Of a stretch of 64,000 nt of DNA, positions 11,471 to 22,934 are shown in pieces (positions within the stretch are counted from its first letter, which is position 1; the number at the start of each line of letters is the position of its first letter). The notes beneath the pieces are model-generated. The model was not told the origin of the DNA. It saw only the letters and a program-made list of their open reading frames with translations, and searched no databases. The stretch spans positions 15,002,501-15,066,500 of the forward strand of contig NC_088320.1 of assembly GCF_910592395.1 (NCBI RefSeq), given 5' to 3'. Position numbers and translations under genes: made by a program. The stretch comes from Lineus longissimus. Taxonomy: Eukaryota > Nemertea > Pilidiophora > Heteronemertea > Lineidae.

Positions 11471-12332
11471 ATAAAAGTGTTTTTTTCATATCACAAATAC
11501 GTCGTATATGAGTTATTCTTTCTTCATGTGCATGTCAAAATATCCACCCTTCCATCAGGAGAAGGGTGGCGCAAGAGAGTTGTCCTGTCCTCCTCTTCCC
11601 GCGCTATACGAACCCGGTCACCATGCGAGACGAAGAGGACAGACCTCGTTGCTTTGGAGCTAAACGGACATTGAGGAGACGGGACCCCTAAAATGTGGCA
11701 ACGAGTCGAGGCAATTCGCGTCATAATTTTAGCTAGGATGAGCAATCAAAGACTAGGATTGGAGAGTTGTCCTGTCCTGCTCTTCCCGCGCTATACGAAC
11801 CCGGCCACCATGCGAGACAAAGAAGACAGACCTCGTTGCTTTGGAGCTAAACGGACATTGAGGAGACGGGACCCCTAAAATGTGGCGACAAGTCGAGGCA
11901 ATTCGCGTCAATTAGCTAGGATGAGCAGTTTCTATGCATAGTCAATGACAAGGAATGCCTAGAGACTGACAACATCCCAGTTATAGCAACAGAATGCTTC
12001 AGTAGGCTATTTGCCCCGAACAGACTTCCCCGATGGTGGAGACCCTAATTGATCCACACTCTTCGCTCCGCTCGGCTTTTGACAGCAGCCCGTAAAACCT
12101 CAGAAGGAGCGCGAATAAGAGTGCACATTAATCTGTGCTCGTTGCGGCATCGGGCTGCTTGTACACTGCTACGCGACGAATGCACTCCCGTGGACAGCGC
12201 GGACGGATAGCGCAGAATTTTTGAGCGCTTACACGAAGCGCGGAAAAAAATCTTCAAGCACAATATCACGGGAGGGCATTTGTCGCTGGCGTCGAATGAT
12301 GCACCTTTCAACGCCCCGGGACCCTCAGACTT
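11471..12332 (-). repeat. right long terminal inverted repeat with internal 187-bp tandem duplication
   Basis: Reverse complement of 1186-1876. It is longer because a segment starting GAGAGTTGTCCTGTCC is present twice in tandem (11575-11761 and 11762-11930, period 187), where the left arm has one copy. The copies differ by a few substitutions and a small indel, so the duplication followed divergence of the arms. Confidence 0.8.
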
Positions 12333-12340
12333 GCCCGCAA

Positions 12341-12380
12341 CCCCCCCCCCCCCCCCCCCACCACCACCACCACAACCACA
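12341..12380 (+). repeat. poly-C run followed by CCA/CAC microsatellite
   Basis: Nineteen C residues (12341-12359), then four to five CCA/CAC triplets. It directly abuts the outer end of the right inverted repeat. Run length is unlikely to be exact in an assembly. Confidence 0.9.
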
Positions 12381-14237
12381 TATTTCTAAAGGCCGCTGAA
12401 TTGATATTGATTGGATCTTTCTCGTTTCAGATTCGTTTGGTTATGCAATTGCAACTGAAGGACGACAACGACAAGGATATTGTATGCGTACAATTTCCAA
12501 TCGAAATAATGTAGCACATCAACACTATTATACAAAAGCTTCGAGATCATCTCAAACTAAATTCAACCCACTAGCTGGAATTGTCTGACAGTGCTCACCA
12601 CAGTATTACATTTGATTTGTCGTTTTCCGTGTGTGAATTCACTGCATAACTCCTGAGGAAGAAAACCTTTACTGCAGGGCATTTAAAAAGACCGAACAAC
12701 TCTGCATTTTGATCATCACTAAACTTAGTTTGATGGAACAAATAACGATCAAGTCTAGGCACCCTGTTTGACCATTTCAGCTGCTCTGTTAATTTAGGTC
12801 AAACGATGTCTTAACATCCTCTCCGGCATAGAAGCTTAAGTTGTACAATGGTTCATGGCCAGTCATATGATAAGGCTAGACATGCCAATGTTTTAGTCCT
12901 AGGGAAACGCGCCTTAGAAAATCGTTAGTTTAGTTTGATGTTCCTGTTAGCATATACCATAGCATAGTAAAGTAGAGAGTGAATAAAACATGGTATGCTT
13001 CTAATTTGTGTGTTAATTTATTCAACTCCTAAGTGATTCCGCGATACTGTCGAGTTTGCCTAACACCAAATAAGTGAGCTTTTTATACACCAGTCATCTT
13101 TTTGTACAGCATTTTAGTACATCTGTTTGTAGACAAACATTTGCCTTACAGTTGGGGTTGCCACTGTGTTTCAATATCAGTTTGTTCACATTATTAATCA
13201 TGGTCCGGATCAGCAGGTGGCGGCAGACGAAACCGCTCTTAGAATATCGAGGTAACATCAAATATGCACAGGTGGCATGGCTAGTTTTGGGTACTTGTGT
13301 CCGTTTTAAAAGCGTAACGCCAGTGCACAAACAGCACTATCTATTTGCATTAATAGTCACACCGAATACCAACAGGTGGCAGGGCGGACGAATATCATAC
13401 AGCGTTAATTCCAAAACCAAAATATTTTCGAAAATCGCAGTCGTATTAGAAGCAGGAAGTTTTTTTCCGCGAGATGCATGTGTTGCATTCAAAAAACATG
13501 TCGTCATCATGTTTCATATTATGTTTTCTTTTCAAGTATGACCTTATGTCGAGCTTTCTCGTACGGCAAAACATAGGGTTCATGTCAACACACTCTAATT
13601 AGCAGGTCAATACTGTTGGTAAAATAAGTAATCTTTCGGCAATAGTTCACTTTTTCATTTTCAATATCTAAGGTACTATACTATAATTACACGGACAGAA
13701 CAAGTCACCATCTTCAGACTTAGAAGCGGGCATAGCAGGATGTGGTATCACGAAGAATTCATAAAGACTTGTATTTATATATTCTTGGTTGCACCTATTC
13801 CACAATAATACGGAATGGGAGACACCGACCAATGCTCTTCAATACGGGACCGATCTCAGCGACTGCAGTGCTACAGACTGCCCTCTACACACAGCCCACA
13901 GACAAGAAATCAGACCAAATGATGCTGGCATTCAGGACTGGGCGAAATTGCGGAGGACGACTGAGTACATCCGACGAACAGGATTGACGGTATGAGGTGA
14001 AGGCGAATAACCTATATCATAATACTATAAGGCGGCTCGATAAAGTACCATTTGGGGGTAGTGTTTCGTCTCGAAATTTTGCACGTTTGCAGGTGATATG
14101 TTATCCTGATGCAACGTTATGTTTATTTTCGGAAATTTACTTCAGCGGAGTAGTAATGAGGGATTTTTAATCGGACACTGTCAGTTCTCCTTACCACTCA
14201 CAGATGCCAAGTCATAGCTGTTTAGCTATGCAGGGGC
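12381..14237. other. no gene seen
   Basis: A 155-codon frame at 13074-13541 has a repeated CAGGTGGC motif and no domain, signal peptide or family resemblance. I treat it as chance in AT-moderate DNA. Confidence 0.4.
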
Positions 14238-14400
14238 TTAATCAATTACCTGCACTCCCTGTGGGGTGGCTAACATTACCTGTTGAACAGCTGGCTGTAG
14301 GGGGATGATTGGAACAGCCTGTACCTGTTGACCTGCTGAACTAAGGTTAATGTTATTTTCAATCCACGATTGCAGGTCACCTGATGTTCGAGATTTCGCG
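14238..14400 (-). CDS. possible orphan exon, Gln/Val-rich
   Basis: Read on the minus strand, a splice-acceptor-like CAG followed by GTGACC near 14378 opens ~46 codons containing LQSWIENN, then QQVQAVPIIPL and a QQVMLATPQGVQV ending, with a stop at 14238. The Gln-Val-Pro texture resembles transactivation regions of metazoan transcription factors. A CAG/GTAATT donor just before the stop could also end the exon. No neighbouring exons were found, so this may be a stray or captured exon. Confidence 0.3.
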
Positions 14401-14544
14401 GGGAAAGAAATTGTAAACAAACATATGTGTGCAGTTCAAATGTAAACAAAAATGTATTTTTGGTACTTTCGGTTGCTGGACTTGGGTTTTCCCGCAGTAA
14501 GGAGCTGGGGTCAAATGGTCAAATTGGTAGTCTATTGTATATGG

Positions 14545-14830
14545 GTGCTGTGTTAGCCAGAGCTAGCCCTTGATTATGAAGGGATTTTCAAATGAAGGTT
14601 ACCATGGTCTGTTTATGTGCTCACCACAGCTTTCAATACTTGATCTGAAGAGGCGCGCTGAACCTGAAATGGCCTTATCAAGGAGCTGCTCACGGTGCTG
14701 AACGTCTAGCTTGCCTGTTGAGTAAGTGCCTTGCCTGGCTACATGTAGGAGGAGCACGCATTTTAAAGTTATAGTAGTGATAGTGCAATTGGTTCGAGCC
14801 ATTTGGAGGCCGACATGTGAAGGCCTATCT
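14545..14830 (+). repeat. dispersed repeat, first copy
   Basis: TGCTGTGTTAGCCA, then GCCCTTGAT..., then a block with GAGGCGCGCTGAACC and AGCTGCTCA. Related sequence in the same order occurs at 34328-34470. The copies share short blocks and indels, fitting an old interspersed element. Confidence 0.5.
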
Positions 14831-14910
14831 GGGTACTCCTTCTTCTCCGTATAAAAAGGCGCATATTGCTGACTAAGAAACGAGGCATTACCTCATCATC
14901 TCTATCGGAC

Positions 14911-15340
14911 CAACTGATATACTTTTATATGCACGCATACAGCACGCCACAGCTAGGTCCGAGTCTGTGGACAAATGGTTGGTTTAATTTGTCTCTTCGA
15001 TATGGCTCATTTGATATTGCATTAGATTTTCATTGCAATTCAATCTATTCAAGGTATAGCCCATTTGAACCTGCCTGCGCCACGAGTACAATGCTAGTAA
15101 TAATAATAATATGCTGTATCATGATCAACTGATATACTTTTATATGCACGCATACAGCACGCCACAGCTAGGTCCGAGTCTGTGGACAAATGGTTGGTTT
15201 AATTTGTCTCTTCGATATGGCTCATTTGATATTGCATTAGATTTTCATTGCAATTCAATCTATTCAAGGTATAGCCCATTTGAACCTGCCTGCGCCACGA
15301 GTACAATGCTAGTAATAATAATAATATGCTGTATCATGAT
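14911..15340 (+). repeat. 215-bp tandem duplication, two near-identical copies
   Basis: The segment beginning CAACTGATATACTTTTATAT at 14911 repeats from 15126 with essentially no difference, including the (TAA)n run near its end. The identity indicates a very recent event or an assembly duplication. Matching open frames in both copies follow from the duplication and are not evidence of a gene. Confidence 0.9.
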
Positions 15341-15697
15341 CATGTTCAAGCAATGCTTTGTATCAAACGACCACCGTCTATGCATATCAACATGTGCGGA
15401 CTGCTTTCATAAACCCGCAATATCACATTCGGCCGTCATCCTCGTCACGCGCTGACAACTGTCTATAGAGGACTACGGGGTCGGAGGACAATACTAGCTC
15501 TGCAATATGTCTGACTGAGCATCCATTCCATTCATCTTCCCAGTGCGGTTGATACACTGATGACACGACAACCTTGATCTCAGATAGGTATGACTGGTGA
15601 CCCTGATAACAATCGATTTATCAACCAAGCCTTACAATTTGTTTTGAATAACCAAATTATAAATATGCACCCGAATATTCACAAATTATCTACCACA

Positions 15698-15887
15698 AGA
15701 GCTTCACGCTTCACTCCTCACGCCTCATGCTTCACGGTTCACTCGTGAACCGAAGAATTAACAAGGTATTTCAATGAGCCCTGTTACATAGGAAAAAATG
15801 AGGGCCAAAGTTGAAATGCCTTGGAAATTCTTCGGTTCACGAGTGAACCGTGAAGCATGAGGCGTGAGGAGTGAAGCGTGAAGCTCT
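15698..15887. mobile_element. 190-bp foldback MITE-like palindrome
   Basis: Arms 15698-15759 and 15826-15887 are complementary over 62 bp, starting AGAGCTTCACGC, with a 66-bp spacer. The arms contain sub-repeats of CTTCAC and an internal self-complementary GTTCACTCGTGAAC. No open frame. No obvious target duplication beyond the palindrome. Confidence 0.8.
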
Positions 15888-15974
15888 ATGTAACGTCTGC
15901 CTTAGCTAATTCTATAGCTCTTTAGATTTACGACACTATCGTTTCAAAATACCAACTATTAAATTATCAATTGG

Positions 15975-16370
15975 CAATATCAAGGACAATATTACCCAGC
16001 TGTCGGCTGCCCAGTCACCTCATATTCTACATAATTAGTTTCCATCAACAAATTTGTCAAAACAAGTCAAAATCTGACTGAATTATCACGCTTTTCCGAT
16101 GTTTACTCCGATTAGACCTGAGTGAGCTCTCCACGCATTGATTCTTTCCACGTTGAACGATGCACTAGTAAGTCGTTTCCTGATGCTAGGAAGAACCCCT
16201 GGGATATCGATTTTTCCGACGTCACACTGACGGCGCTTGATGACCCCGCAACTGCGGCGATAAATGGAAATGACGTTGGCGAGAAAGGACTTGCGCGTAC
16301 TGAAAATAACCTGACGAATATCGCGTTTTTCTACCGTCTATTTAAGAGCTGAAACAAAATTGGAAAAGCA
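15975..16370 (+). repeat. dispersed repeat family R1, copy 1
   Basis: Contains GTCGGCTGCCCAGTCACCT, then CATCAACAAA, CGCTTTTCCGATGT, a GAGCTCTCCACGCAT block and a GCGCTTGATNACCCCGCAACTGCG block. The same blocks in the same order occur at 20115-20300 and 27790-28250, and in reverse at 31140-31330. About 400 bp when complete, non-coding. Confidence 0.8.
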
Positions 16371-18660
16371 GCAAACACGTTCAGAAAAATAGTTAACTGA
16401 TGAACCAGAAGAACAAACATGATGTAGTAAAAAGCCGACAATTCCTTTAAGGGAACACAATATGCATAGATGAATATTTCAGCTCATTTTCGAAAATGTT
16501 GTCCTGCCTCCGTGGTCAATTATCTGAAAAATGGCGCATTAAGTGACTCTGAACTGCAAGGAAAACAATGTTTTAGGAGCTATCACTTTTTTGTGTTGAA
16601 AACCGCGAGTCGTTAACCCACTATGTTCCAGCGGTATGACTTGCGTGCCGTAATGCCGTAACAAAGTTGTCATCATTTTTATATACGAGACGGGTGTAAA
16701 AGATGTTTGTAATTTTAGAGAAAATTGATTTCTCGGGACAATGATTCTGTAAATCATGTTGGTGTTTTTAAAACTCTGCGGTGAAGACTGTCAACTCGGT
16801 CTTTATAGAACTTTACCTTAATCCGTCATCATAGACCATATAGTCAGTTATAATTAACCATATTTGATGGCGTTCGCCTCTTCATCAAATACGCTCATAA
16901 TTTTAAAAATATGATATAATTTACGAAATTTCCTGATGAAAGGTCACTTTATCGTGTTTTGATACTGCCTTTTGTTCTAATCATGTTTTAAGGGTATTAT
17001 TTTGTGTATATCTTGTTGGCGCATTTTCAAAATCGCTCGCTTGATGTATTTAGTTTTCTTTGCTGCATTTGAGCTGATTCTCACGGCGTTTAGCATGATT
17101 CATTTATCTCGGACGAGTTTTCATAAGAATGGCCTTAATTGAAATTTAGATATGAAAACAAAATCATTCGATCTGACGATACAATATGGCCTTCACGTTG
17201 TTGCTACTGTTGCTAACAGCAATCAATTACTCCTCGATCTTTGGCAGGTTTAGTCAGATGCGCTTCACAATCGGTATTTTAATGAGTATAGAGTCAGATG
17301 ATTTAAAGCAAACTTCTACGAAAATATTTATCACTTGACAGTTCTCATAAAATGCAAAAACCTCGTTACTCGCAGTGTTTCAGAAAACTGAATATCTGCA
17401 CCACCAAGCGGACTGCATTCTTCATCAAAGATCATCACATGTGCTTGTACGTCTAGTGGTACAGCATGTACAGATTACTCGTCGTTTTTACTATTAGTCA
17501 GTGCAGAAAGGTCAATACAGATATAACTAAATTCCAAATATCTCATGAAATGATTTACAAAACCCGTCTGTTATTATCGTTACTGCTGCTATTTTGACAA
17601 TTTGTATTTGCTTATTCATAAAATTGATGATTCGCAACGACCGAGGTCGTCTTAAGAATCGTCCCATGAAAATAGTCAGGCATCAACGATTTAAGGCCGG
17701 AGAGTTTAGTTTGTCGAAAAGCCATTGTTGTACGTCTTAGTTCAAGGAAGGCCGGTTTTCAATGCAGCTTTGTCCTGCATATGAATGTTGGGTGGTGTCG
17801 TTCCGTTCTCTCAGCGCATAATAGTTAAATTCCTTTGTAATCATGATATATTTCAAGGACACCTGACCATTACTCAGTGCGGCTTTATAAGGCAATCGCG
17901 ATTTAACATGTTCAGTATGATGGGAATTCAAAGAAGAATAACCACAAAGAAAATCATAAAGGTGACTGATCGGAGTACTTAATCATCAAATCATGTTTCT
18001 CAAATAGATCCCCCTCGGGATTGTCATATGTAAAACTTTTGAAAGGCCTATCAGAATGTTAAATTAAAAGCAAACTCAAGTAAGCCTACTGTTACTCTAG
18101 ACTCATCGATATCAGACTAGTTCATTTCTTTGAAGAATGACCGCCCATAGTAGGCCTATGATGTGTATTGAACAGGCCAAGGTTGGCTCACACTTGTTGG
18201 TCTTCAGGTTGCAGTACGTTGATGGACAGTGGTTGGCATTGGAAATGAACTGATCACTTCTGACCTAACCACCAATACTTCTATCAGTGGCTATGGTGTG
18301 TTTGGTATTAATTTCCTAGTGTATTTAATTTTGTCATACGAATAATAAATAGCATTTGCTGTATCTCGTTTTTGAAGCAATTGCTAGTACTCGTATGAAT
18401 AAAACCGTAAAAGATGCTCGGAAATCTAGGTTTTTGCTACAGGTCAAAGCAAACGCTTTTTAGCATCCGGAGTTTTGGCTTCGAAAGAGAGGAAATGCTT
18501 GTGTCCATATGTATCAAGTACAGCATGTGCTTTTAACCTGATAGGAAATGCTTTGATTTTTCAAAGTTGCTCCTGATGGTGTTGCCAGAACCTGCGCTGA
18601 TTGACAGCTGTCTGGTTCATGAATACACCTCCTTTTCCAGATATTGGCCTATAGACTGCC
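16371..18660. other. no gene seen
   Basis: AT-rich intergenic sequence upstream of the Ig-domain gene. I see no exon, RNA gene or long repeat that I can support. Confidence 0.45.
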
Positions 18661-18700
18661 GACATGACTAAGACGTCATTGCGTTATTGTTCGATAACAT

Positions 18701-18707
18701 TATAAAA
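18701..18707 (+). promoter_or_regulatory. TATA box of the Ig-domain gene
   Basis: TATAAAA 81 nt before the start codon at 18788, placing transcription start near 18730 with a short leader. A CRE-like GACGTCAT lies just upstream (18672-18679). Confidence 0.65.
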
Positions 18708-18787
18708 CCACTTCGTGAGGCATAATCAGTTCTAACTTTCGAAAAACATCCCGAAGAAACATCGTCAATCTTTCGATCTTCGACAAA

Positions 18788-21700
18788 ATGGAGAACAAGC
18801 TGACATTCTTTGTTGCAGCCTTGTCGCTGCTTGTTGCACTGACCGACGCAGCACGTAAGTTGTCTTCCCCGACACGGTTTCCAATTTGTTGAGATTAAAC
18901 GCAACTGTCACTATTTCTCATTAAATCAGTTCTCTTCAGGTCGAACCACTTTGTTTCAAAACCCAGCAGCTGAGAAAAAAAATCACTTTCGAATCTCACG
19001 TAATTATTTAGGCATTTTGGAATGGTCGGTGACCTCATTTCCTGCCTTTTCTGTTTGATGATGAGACATTTACAACCGCATGAAAATAACTCCCAATACT
19101 GTCATTGTGTTAAAAGTATTTAAGGTGCTCACTGTTTAACATAATTTTTGTCCAGGATTCTCCCGCCAGGTCTCTTAATTGTGCTATTTTTACCTAAATG
19201 GATCAATAGTGGCGTTTGTGTGCAGGGCACCTGCTGGACTCGATAATTTATGTTGGCCTTTCGCCTAATAAACTGGCTCTTTCTCCGTGGAGCCGCTCGC
19301 TGTACTCGCTCGTTGTCCCTGCTGCGGCGGACGGGATCGTGGACTCCCTCAGAGGTCTCCTCCTGTTGAGCATGGTGAAACTTTTGACCCAGGCGTTTTA
19401 ATCAACTGTGTTGCACAGTATTGTGTGTCTTGTTTCTGCAATATGTATGTATCTTATCTAATATATCGTCGTATATACTAACTGCGCACATTTAACGAGG
19501 TAATTCTTCACTCTGTCAAGGTCTTGCGACCTCCTTATCTGTTTGGAAGTGTTCCTATAGATTGTATCTGCTTTTTCAGCATCAACCATGTCTTGTACTC
19601 CAAGTGAATCTACAACCTTTCCGGTGGGGAGGCAAGTAGTATGTACTTGTGCGGCATCCTCTGGGACAGCCGCTTCCACAGTTTGGCAATATGGCGGAGC
19701 TACAGTTACAGCAGGGACATCTGGGACAGGCAGTACCGTATACACGCACGTTATCGTAGCGGGTGACAATGGCAAAACGATTACGTGCCTCGTTACTGTT
19801 GGATCTACACCAGATACGGCCGCCGCTTCCGTGATCTTAAAAGCCGAAGGTGAGCATATTTACTGGAAAAAATCACAATTTACAACCAAATATCGCAATT
19901 TCCATCGCGTGACCATTATTGTGTTTGACAATGAACAACTTAGGTTCATTCATGATCCACAATGTATATTGTGGGCCAGAAAACACGAGGTTAAAAATAA
20001 GATAAAAAATCTTCGTTACCTGCAGGGTAACTTATAAATGAGTTGCAGGAAACTTGATGCTAAGATAAATGAGAAGAATGGAATAGTTAAAAGACCAATG
20101 CTATCATTTAGAGCGATGTTACCAAGCCGTCGGCTGTCCAGTCACCTTTTCTGCATGCATAGTTTCCATCAACAAATTGCACAAAGAAGGAAAACAATTA
20201 TCTGAATTTGCATGCTATTCCGATTTTAACCCGAGTTAGCCCTCCATTGGTCGATCCTCTCCACCTGGACCGGTGTACTGAATGGCGCTTCCTAGAGCAA
20301 TAAATGTGCACTGTGACATCTTGCTGTGGATATCGACATTTCGTTGGGACTCTTCCCTCTCAGCTCAGCGTGGTAGAAATAATGAGGACCTTTTTTGGCA
20401 GCCCTGTTTAACACGTTTTGATTCGATTGATGTTTATTGTTTATTATTTTTTGTAGACCCAGTGAAACCTGACATCAAATGCGCCCCTGCTAAAGTGGCG
20501 AAGAACGCAGAATCAATGTGTACTTGCACAAACAAAAATACCGTGGTCTATACCCCGACCAAGTACACATTTTCGGTGGATGCACGTCCGGGTGTGGACG
20601 GTACTGAAGGTACCTTAAAGAATGGGGTAAATATTCTTGTTTTTAATTCATCATTATGAAATTTATCTTAACGCCTTGTTTCGGGATGGTAACCTACAAA
20701 ATTAAGCGGTCGATCACTATCATATACCTCATAAGAGGCAATTATAACAAATAGTCTGTGTGTTGTCAGCATATGATATAATGTCCCCAAAAATTATTTC
20801 ACCACTTTGAAAAAAGTATATAAAAACGTGTATATTTAAAAAGTATATTTGATATCTGGTTAAAAAAGACATTGTTACAGACATCTCTGCATGACTGCAA
20901 AAACAATATTTAAACCCATTCTCTGGATTTGTCTGGCCCAAAAATTATTCGACCACTTTAGTCTTTGCATTCCAAATGTTATTTCTAGTTCTTTGTGGGG
21001 CCTTCTTTCGCCTGAATAACTGCATGCAGCCTCCTTTGCATAAGATTAGCACATACTTCCGGTGCTGAGTTATCACAAGTGTGTTGCCTCATGGCCTTAA
21101 GCTCATCCTTATACTTGGGTAGCTGTGAGGGGCGGTTCCGTTCGATTTCATCCCAAAGATGCTGAATTGGGTTAAGATCGGAGCTTTATTCAAGAACTTC
21201 GATATGTTTCCTGTCAAAAAAAGATGCGGTCATCCTTTGTGAAAGTATCTCCTCGTATAACTCGGCATTCATGATTCCATCGATGAAAAAGAGCTGTCCG
21301 ACTCCTTTGGCGGTCATACATCCCCAGACCATGACATTGCCATTGCCACCCCATGCTTTACGGTAGGGTTTAAGCACTGGGGTGAAAAGGCCTCCTTGGG
21401 TGTACGCCACACCCACTGACGTCCGTCAGAACCAAACATTATATTTACTCTCATCGGACCATAAGATAGATTGCCAGAAGCTTGCAGGCTTATTAACATG
21501 CTCCTTGCAATTTGAGACGTTTTATCTTGTTGTTTTTGCTGATCAGCGGCTTCTTTCGCGGTACTCTTCTATAGAGCCCCCTTTCGTTAAATGGGGACTA
21601 TAGGCAGGAGCAGAAGAGCTAATTTAGCCATCTTCAGGTGACTAATATACAATGTAAGGGCCCTGGGTCATATCAGATTTGGCATGTTCCTCGTACAAGC

Positions 21701-22934
21701 GGAAAATATCAAGGGTTTATGTGAGTGATTTAGCGATCTCAAAACATTGCGGGTCAAGATGATATTTATTCAGCAGCAATAAATATTCATCCCTGCAGTT
21801 TTTGAAATATTCACTTTTTCAAGGTGGTCAAATATTTTTTAGGGACACTGTATATATGTATGTAGCATATTTGTGCCTCTCGCTCGAAATATACAATGCA
21901 TCATTCACAGGTGGATAATCACATAGCATTATCCCTACCGTTAGAGGACTTTTCAATGGCGCCACATCAGCCAATGATGTTTGTCCGCCTAGCTCGTAGG
22001 GTTAAGTACGGTGGCTGGGAAAGGACATGGTGATTTTTTTCTTCTTCAATGACGACGTTTATTTTTTATCTCAAAAAATCACCATGTCCTTTCCCGGCCA
22101 CTGTAATTAAGAGATGGATGCGATGCCGCTAAATCATCGACTTAGAAGAAAACTAACGTGGCACACATGTAGTTGGTATGCCTCTGTGAATTTCATCTCT
22201 GGTCAAATGACATTATTAGAGTCATTATTTCAGACGATTGGTGTGTGTTGGTGGTGGGGGTTGTGTTGGTTGTGATGTTTAAATATTACGTCCTATTTGA
22301 CATACAATCTTAAAACTTGTACTACTGCCTTTCCTTGTGAAGTTAGGGAACCTGAAATAAGGCGCTTATGATTTACCGTTTTTTCTTCTCTTTAAACAGC
22401 TGAAAGTGAAGGCAATGATGGCAAAAACAAAAGTCACGTGCAGCGTTCATTTCAGTGCAACCGTAAAGACACCAGCCTCCAGTTATGCCATGATTGAAAC
22501 TTGTAAGTAGCTGTTTTGGTGGAGATACTTTAGTTTTGCTTTTCTCCTTTTCCAATGTCAATCAGTGGCTACGGTCAAGAGCAGCCAATGGATATGATTT
22601 TTTTTTAAATCCAGTTATCTTTCACAGTGTTCAATGTTAAAAAACATCGATGGCGCTTAAAAGATCAGTATCCAAGAGTAACATTCACATAATCACTGGA
22701 AAGTACATCATGAATAATCAAATGCTACGGTGAAACATATTTGACGTCATTTTTAAGGTGTATTTTGTTATGACGCTGTTTTCATATACTTTGATTACAG
22801 GAGTTCGAACCCCCGATTAACCTCGTTGTATTCTTCTACTTTCAGCGGGTGGTAACAGTGTCTCAGGGCTGCAGGCTGTGTCACTAGCCGTGATGATATT
22901 TTCGTTCATTGTCACTCATTTTGTCAGTGAATAG
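18788..22934 (+). CDS. secreted, probably GPI-anchored protein with two Ig-like domains (five exons)
   Basis: Exons 18788-18854, 19580-19849, 20457-20626, 22400-22502 and 22846-22934 join with GT-AG borders and consistent phases (1, 1, 0, 1) into 232 codons plus TAG. Exon 1 encodes a signal peptide (MENKLTFFVAALSLLVALTD). Exon 2 is one Ig-like domain with its Cys pair in VVCTCAA and TITCLVTV, bounded by phase-1 introns as is usual for Ig modules. Exons 3 and 4 form a second domain (SMCTCTN ... KVTCSVHF) split by a phase-0 intron. Exon 5 is a Ser/Gly linker and a hydrophobic tail (VSLAVMIFSFIVTHF) with almost nothing after it, typical of a GPI signal. It would act as a cell-surface recognition or adhesion molecule. 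I do not recognise the family. An AATAAA-type signal lies near 23577. Confidence 0.85.
20115..20300 (+). repeat. dispersed repeat family R1, copy 2 (intron 2 of the Ig gene)
   Basis: Carries the GTCGGCTGTCCAGTCACCTT and CCGAGTTAGCCCTCCA blocks of the R1 family with more divergence than the others. Confidence 0.7.
20985..21500 (-). pseudogene. Tc1-like transposase, C-terminal half, disrupted
   Basis: Pieces in two frames give a WSDESKYN-type acidic block followed by GGNGNVMVWGCMTAKG and SSDLNPIQHLWDEI, the second and third catalytic blocks of Tc1 transposases. A stop (TAA, near 21186) and a frameshift (near 21400) interrupt it, and the N-terminal DNA-binding domains are absent. Non-functional. 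Confidence 0.85.
21570..21730 (+). repeat. dispersed repeat family R2, copy 1
   Basis: GGGGACTATAGGCAG, then GGTGACTAATATAC, GGGCNCTGGGTCAT and CGTACAAGCG. The same order recurs at 35515-35650, 37340-37490 and 37870-38000. Confidence 0.75.
22011..22101. repeat. 29-bp-arm hairpin in intron 3 of the Ig gene
   Basis: GTGGCTGGGAAAGGACATGG at 22011 pairs with 22073-22101 over 29 bp with one mismatch and a 33-nt loop. Likely a tiny MITE remnant. Confidence 0.75.

Larger units (their letters stand above)
1186..12332 (+). mobile_element. 11.1 kb element bounded by long inverted terminal repeats, containing a Polinton-type capsid-protease relic
   Basis: Sequence 1186-1876 reappears in reverse complement at 11471-12332. 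The outer ends read AAGTCCGAGGGTCCCGGGG on the left and the matching complement (one change) on the right. Both ends are bordered by the same 5-mer GCCCG (1181-1185 and 12333-12337). Inside lie capsid and protease relics of Polinton/Maverick type (6.4-7.7 kb), three minus-strand ORFs (3.3-5.3 kb) and a nested pogo-like element. TIRs of several hundred bp and termini near AG fit Polintons, but Polintons normally make 6-bp target duplications and none of that length is visible. The element is degraded: no polymerase or integrase survives. It is alternatively a host inverted duplication flanking a Polinton remnant. Confidence 0.55.
20779..21850 (-). mobile_element. Tc1/mariner-like element inside intron 3 of the Ig gene
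   Basis: Left end TAATGTCCCCAAAAATTATTT (first 20 bases of the end) and right end complementary to CAGTGTCCCTAAAAAATAT, each flanked by TA (20777-20778, 21851-21852). A near-copy of the inner part of the left end recurs at about 20938, suggesting an end duplication or a nested relative. It carries a decayed transposase. Confidence 0.8.

Noticed and set aside
13074-13541. 155-codon frame
   Set aside because: No domain, no splice context, repetitive CAGGTGG content; likely chance.
14866-15455. Two related frames of 88 and 114 codons
   Set aside because: They are just the two copies of a tandem DNA duplication and lack any family signal.
22801-22820. GAGTTCGAACCCCCG, resembling a tRNA T-arm
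   Set aside because: No A box, acceptor stem or anticodon arm at the proper distance; it lies in an intron.
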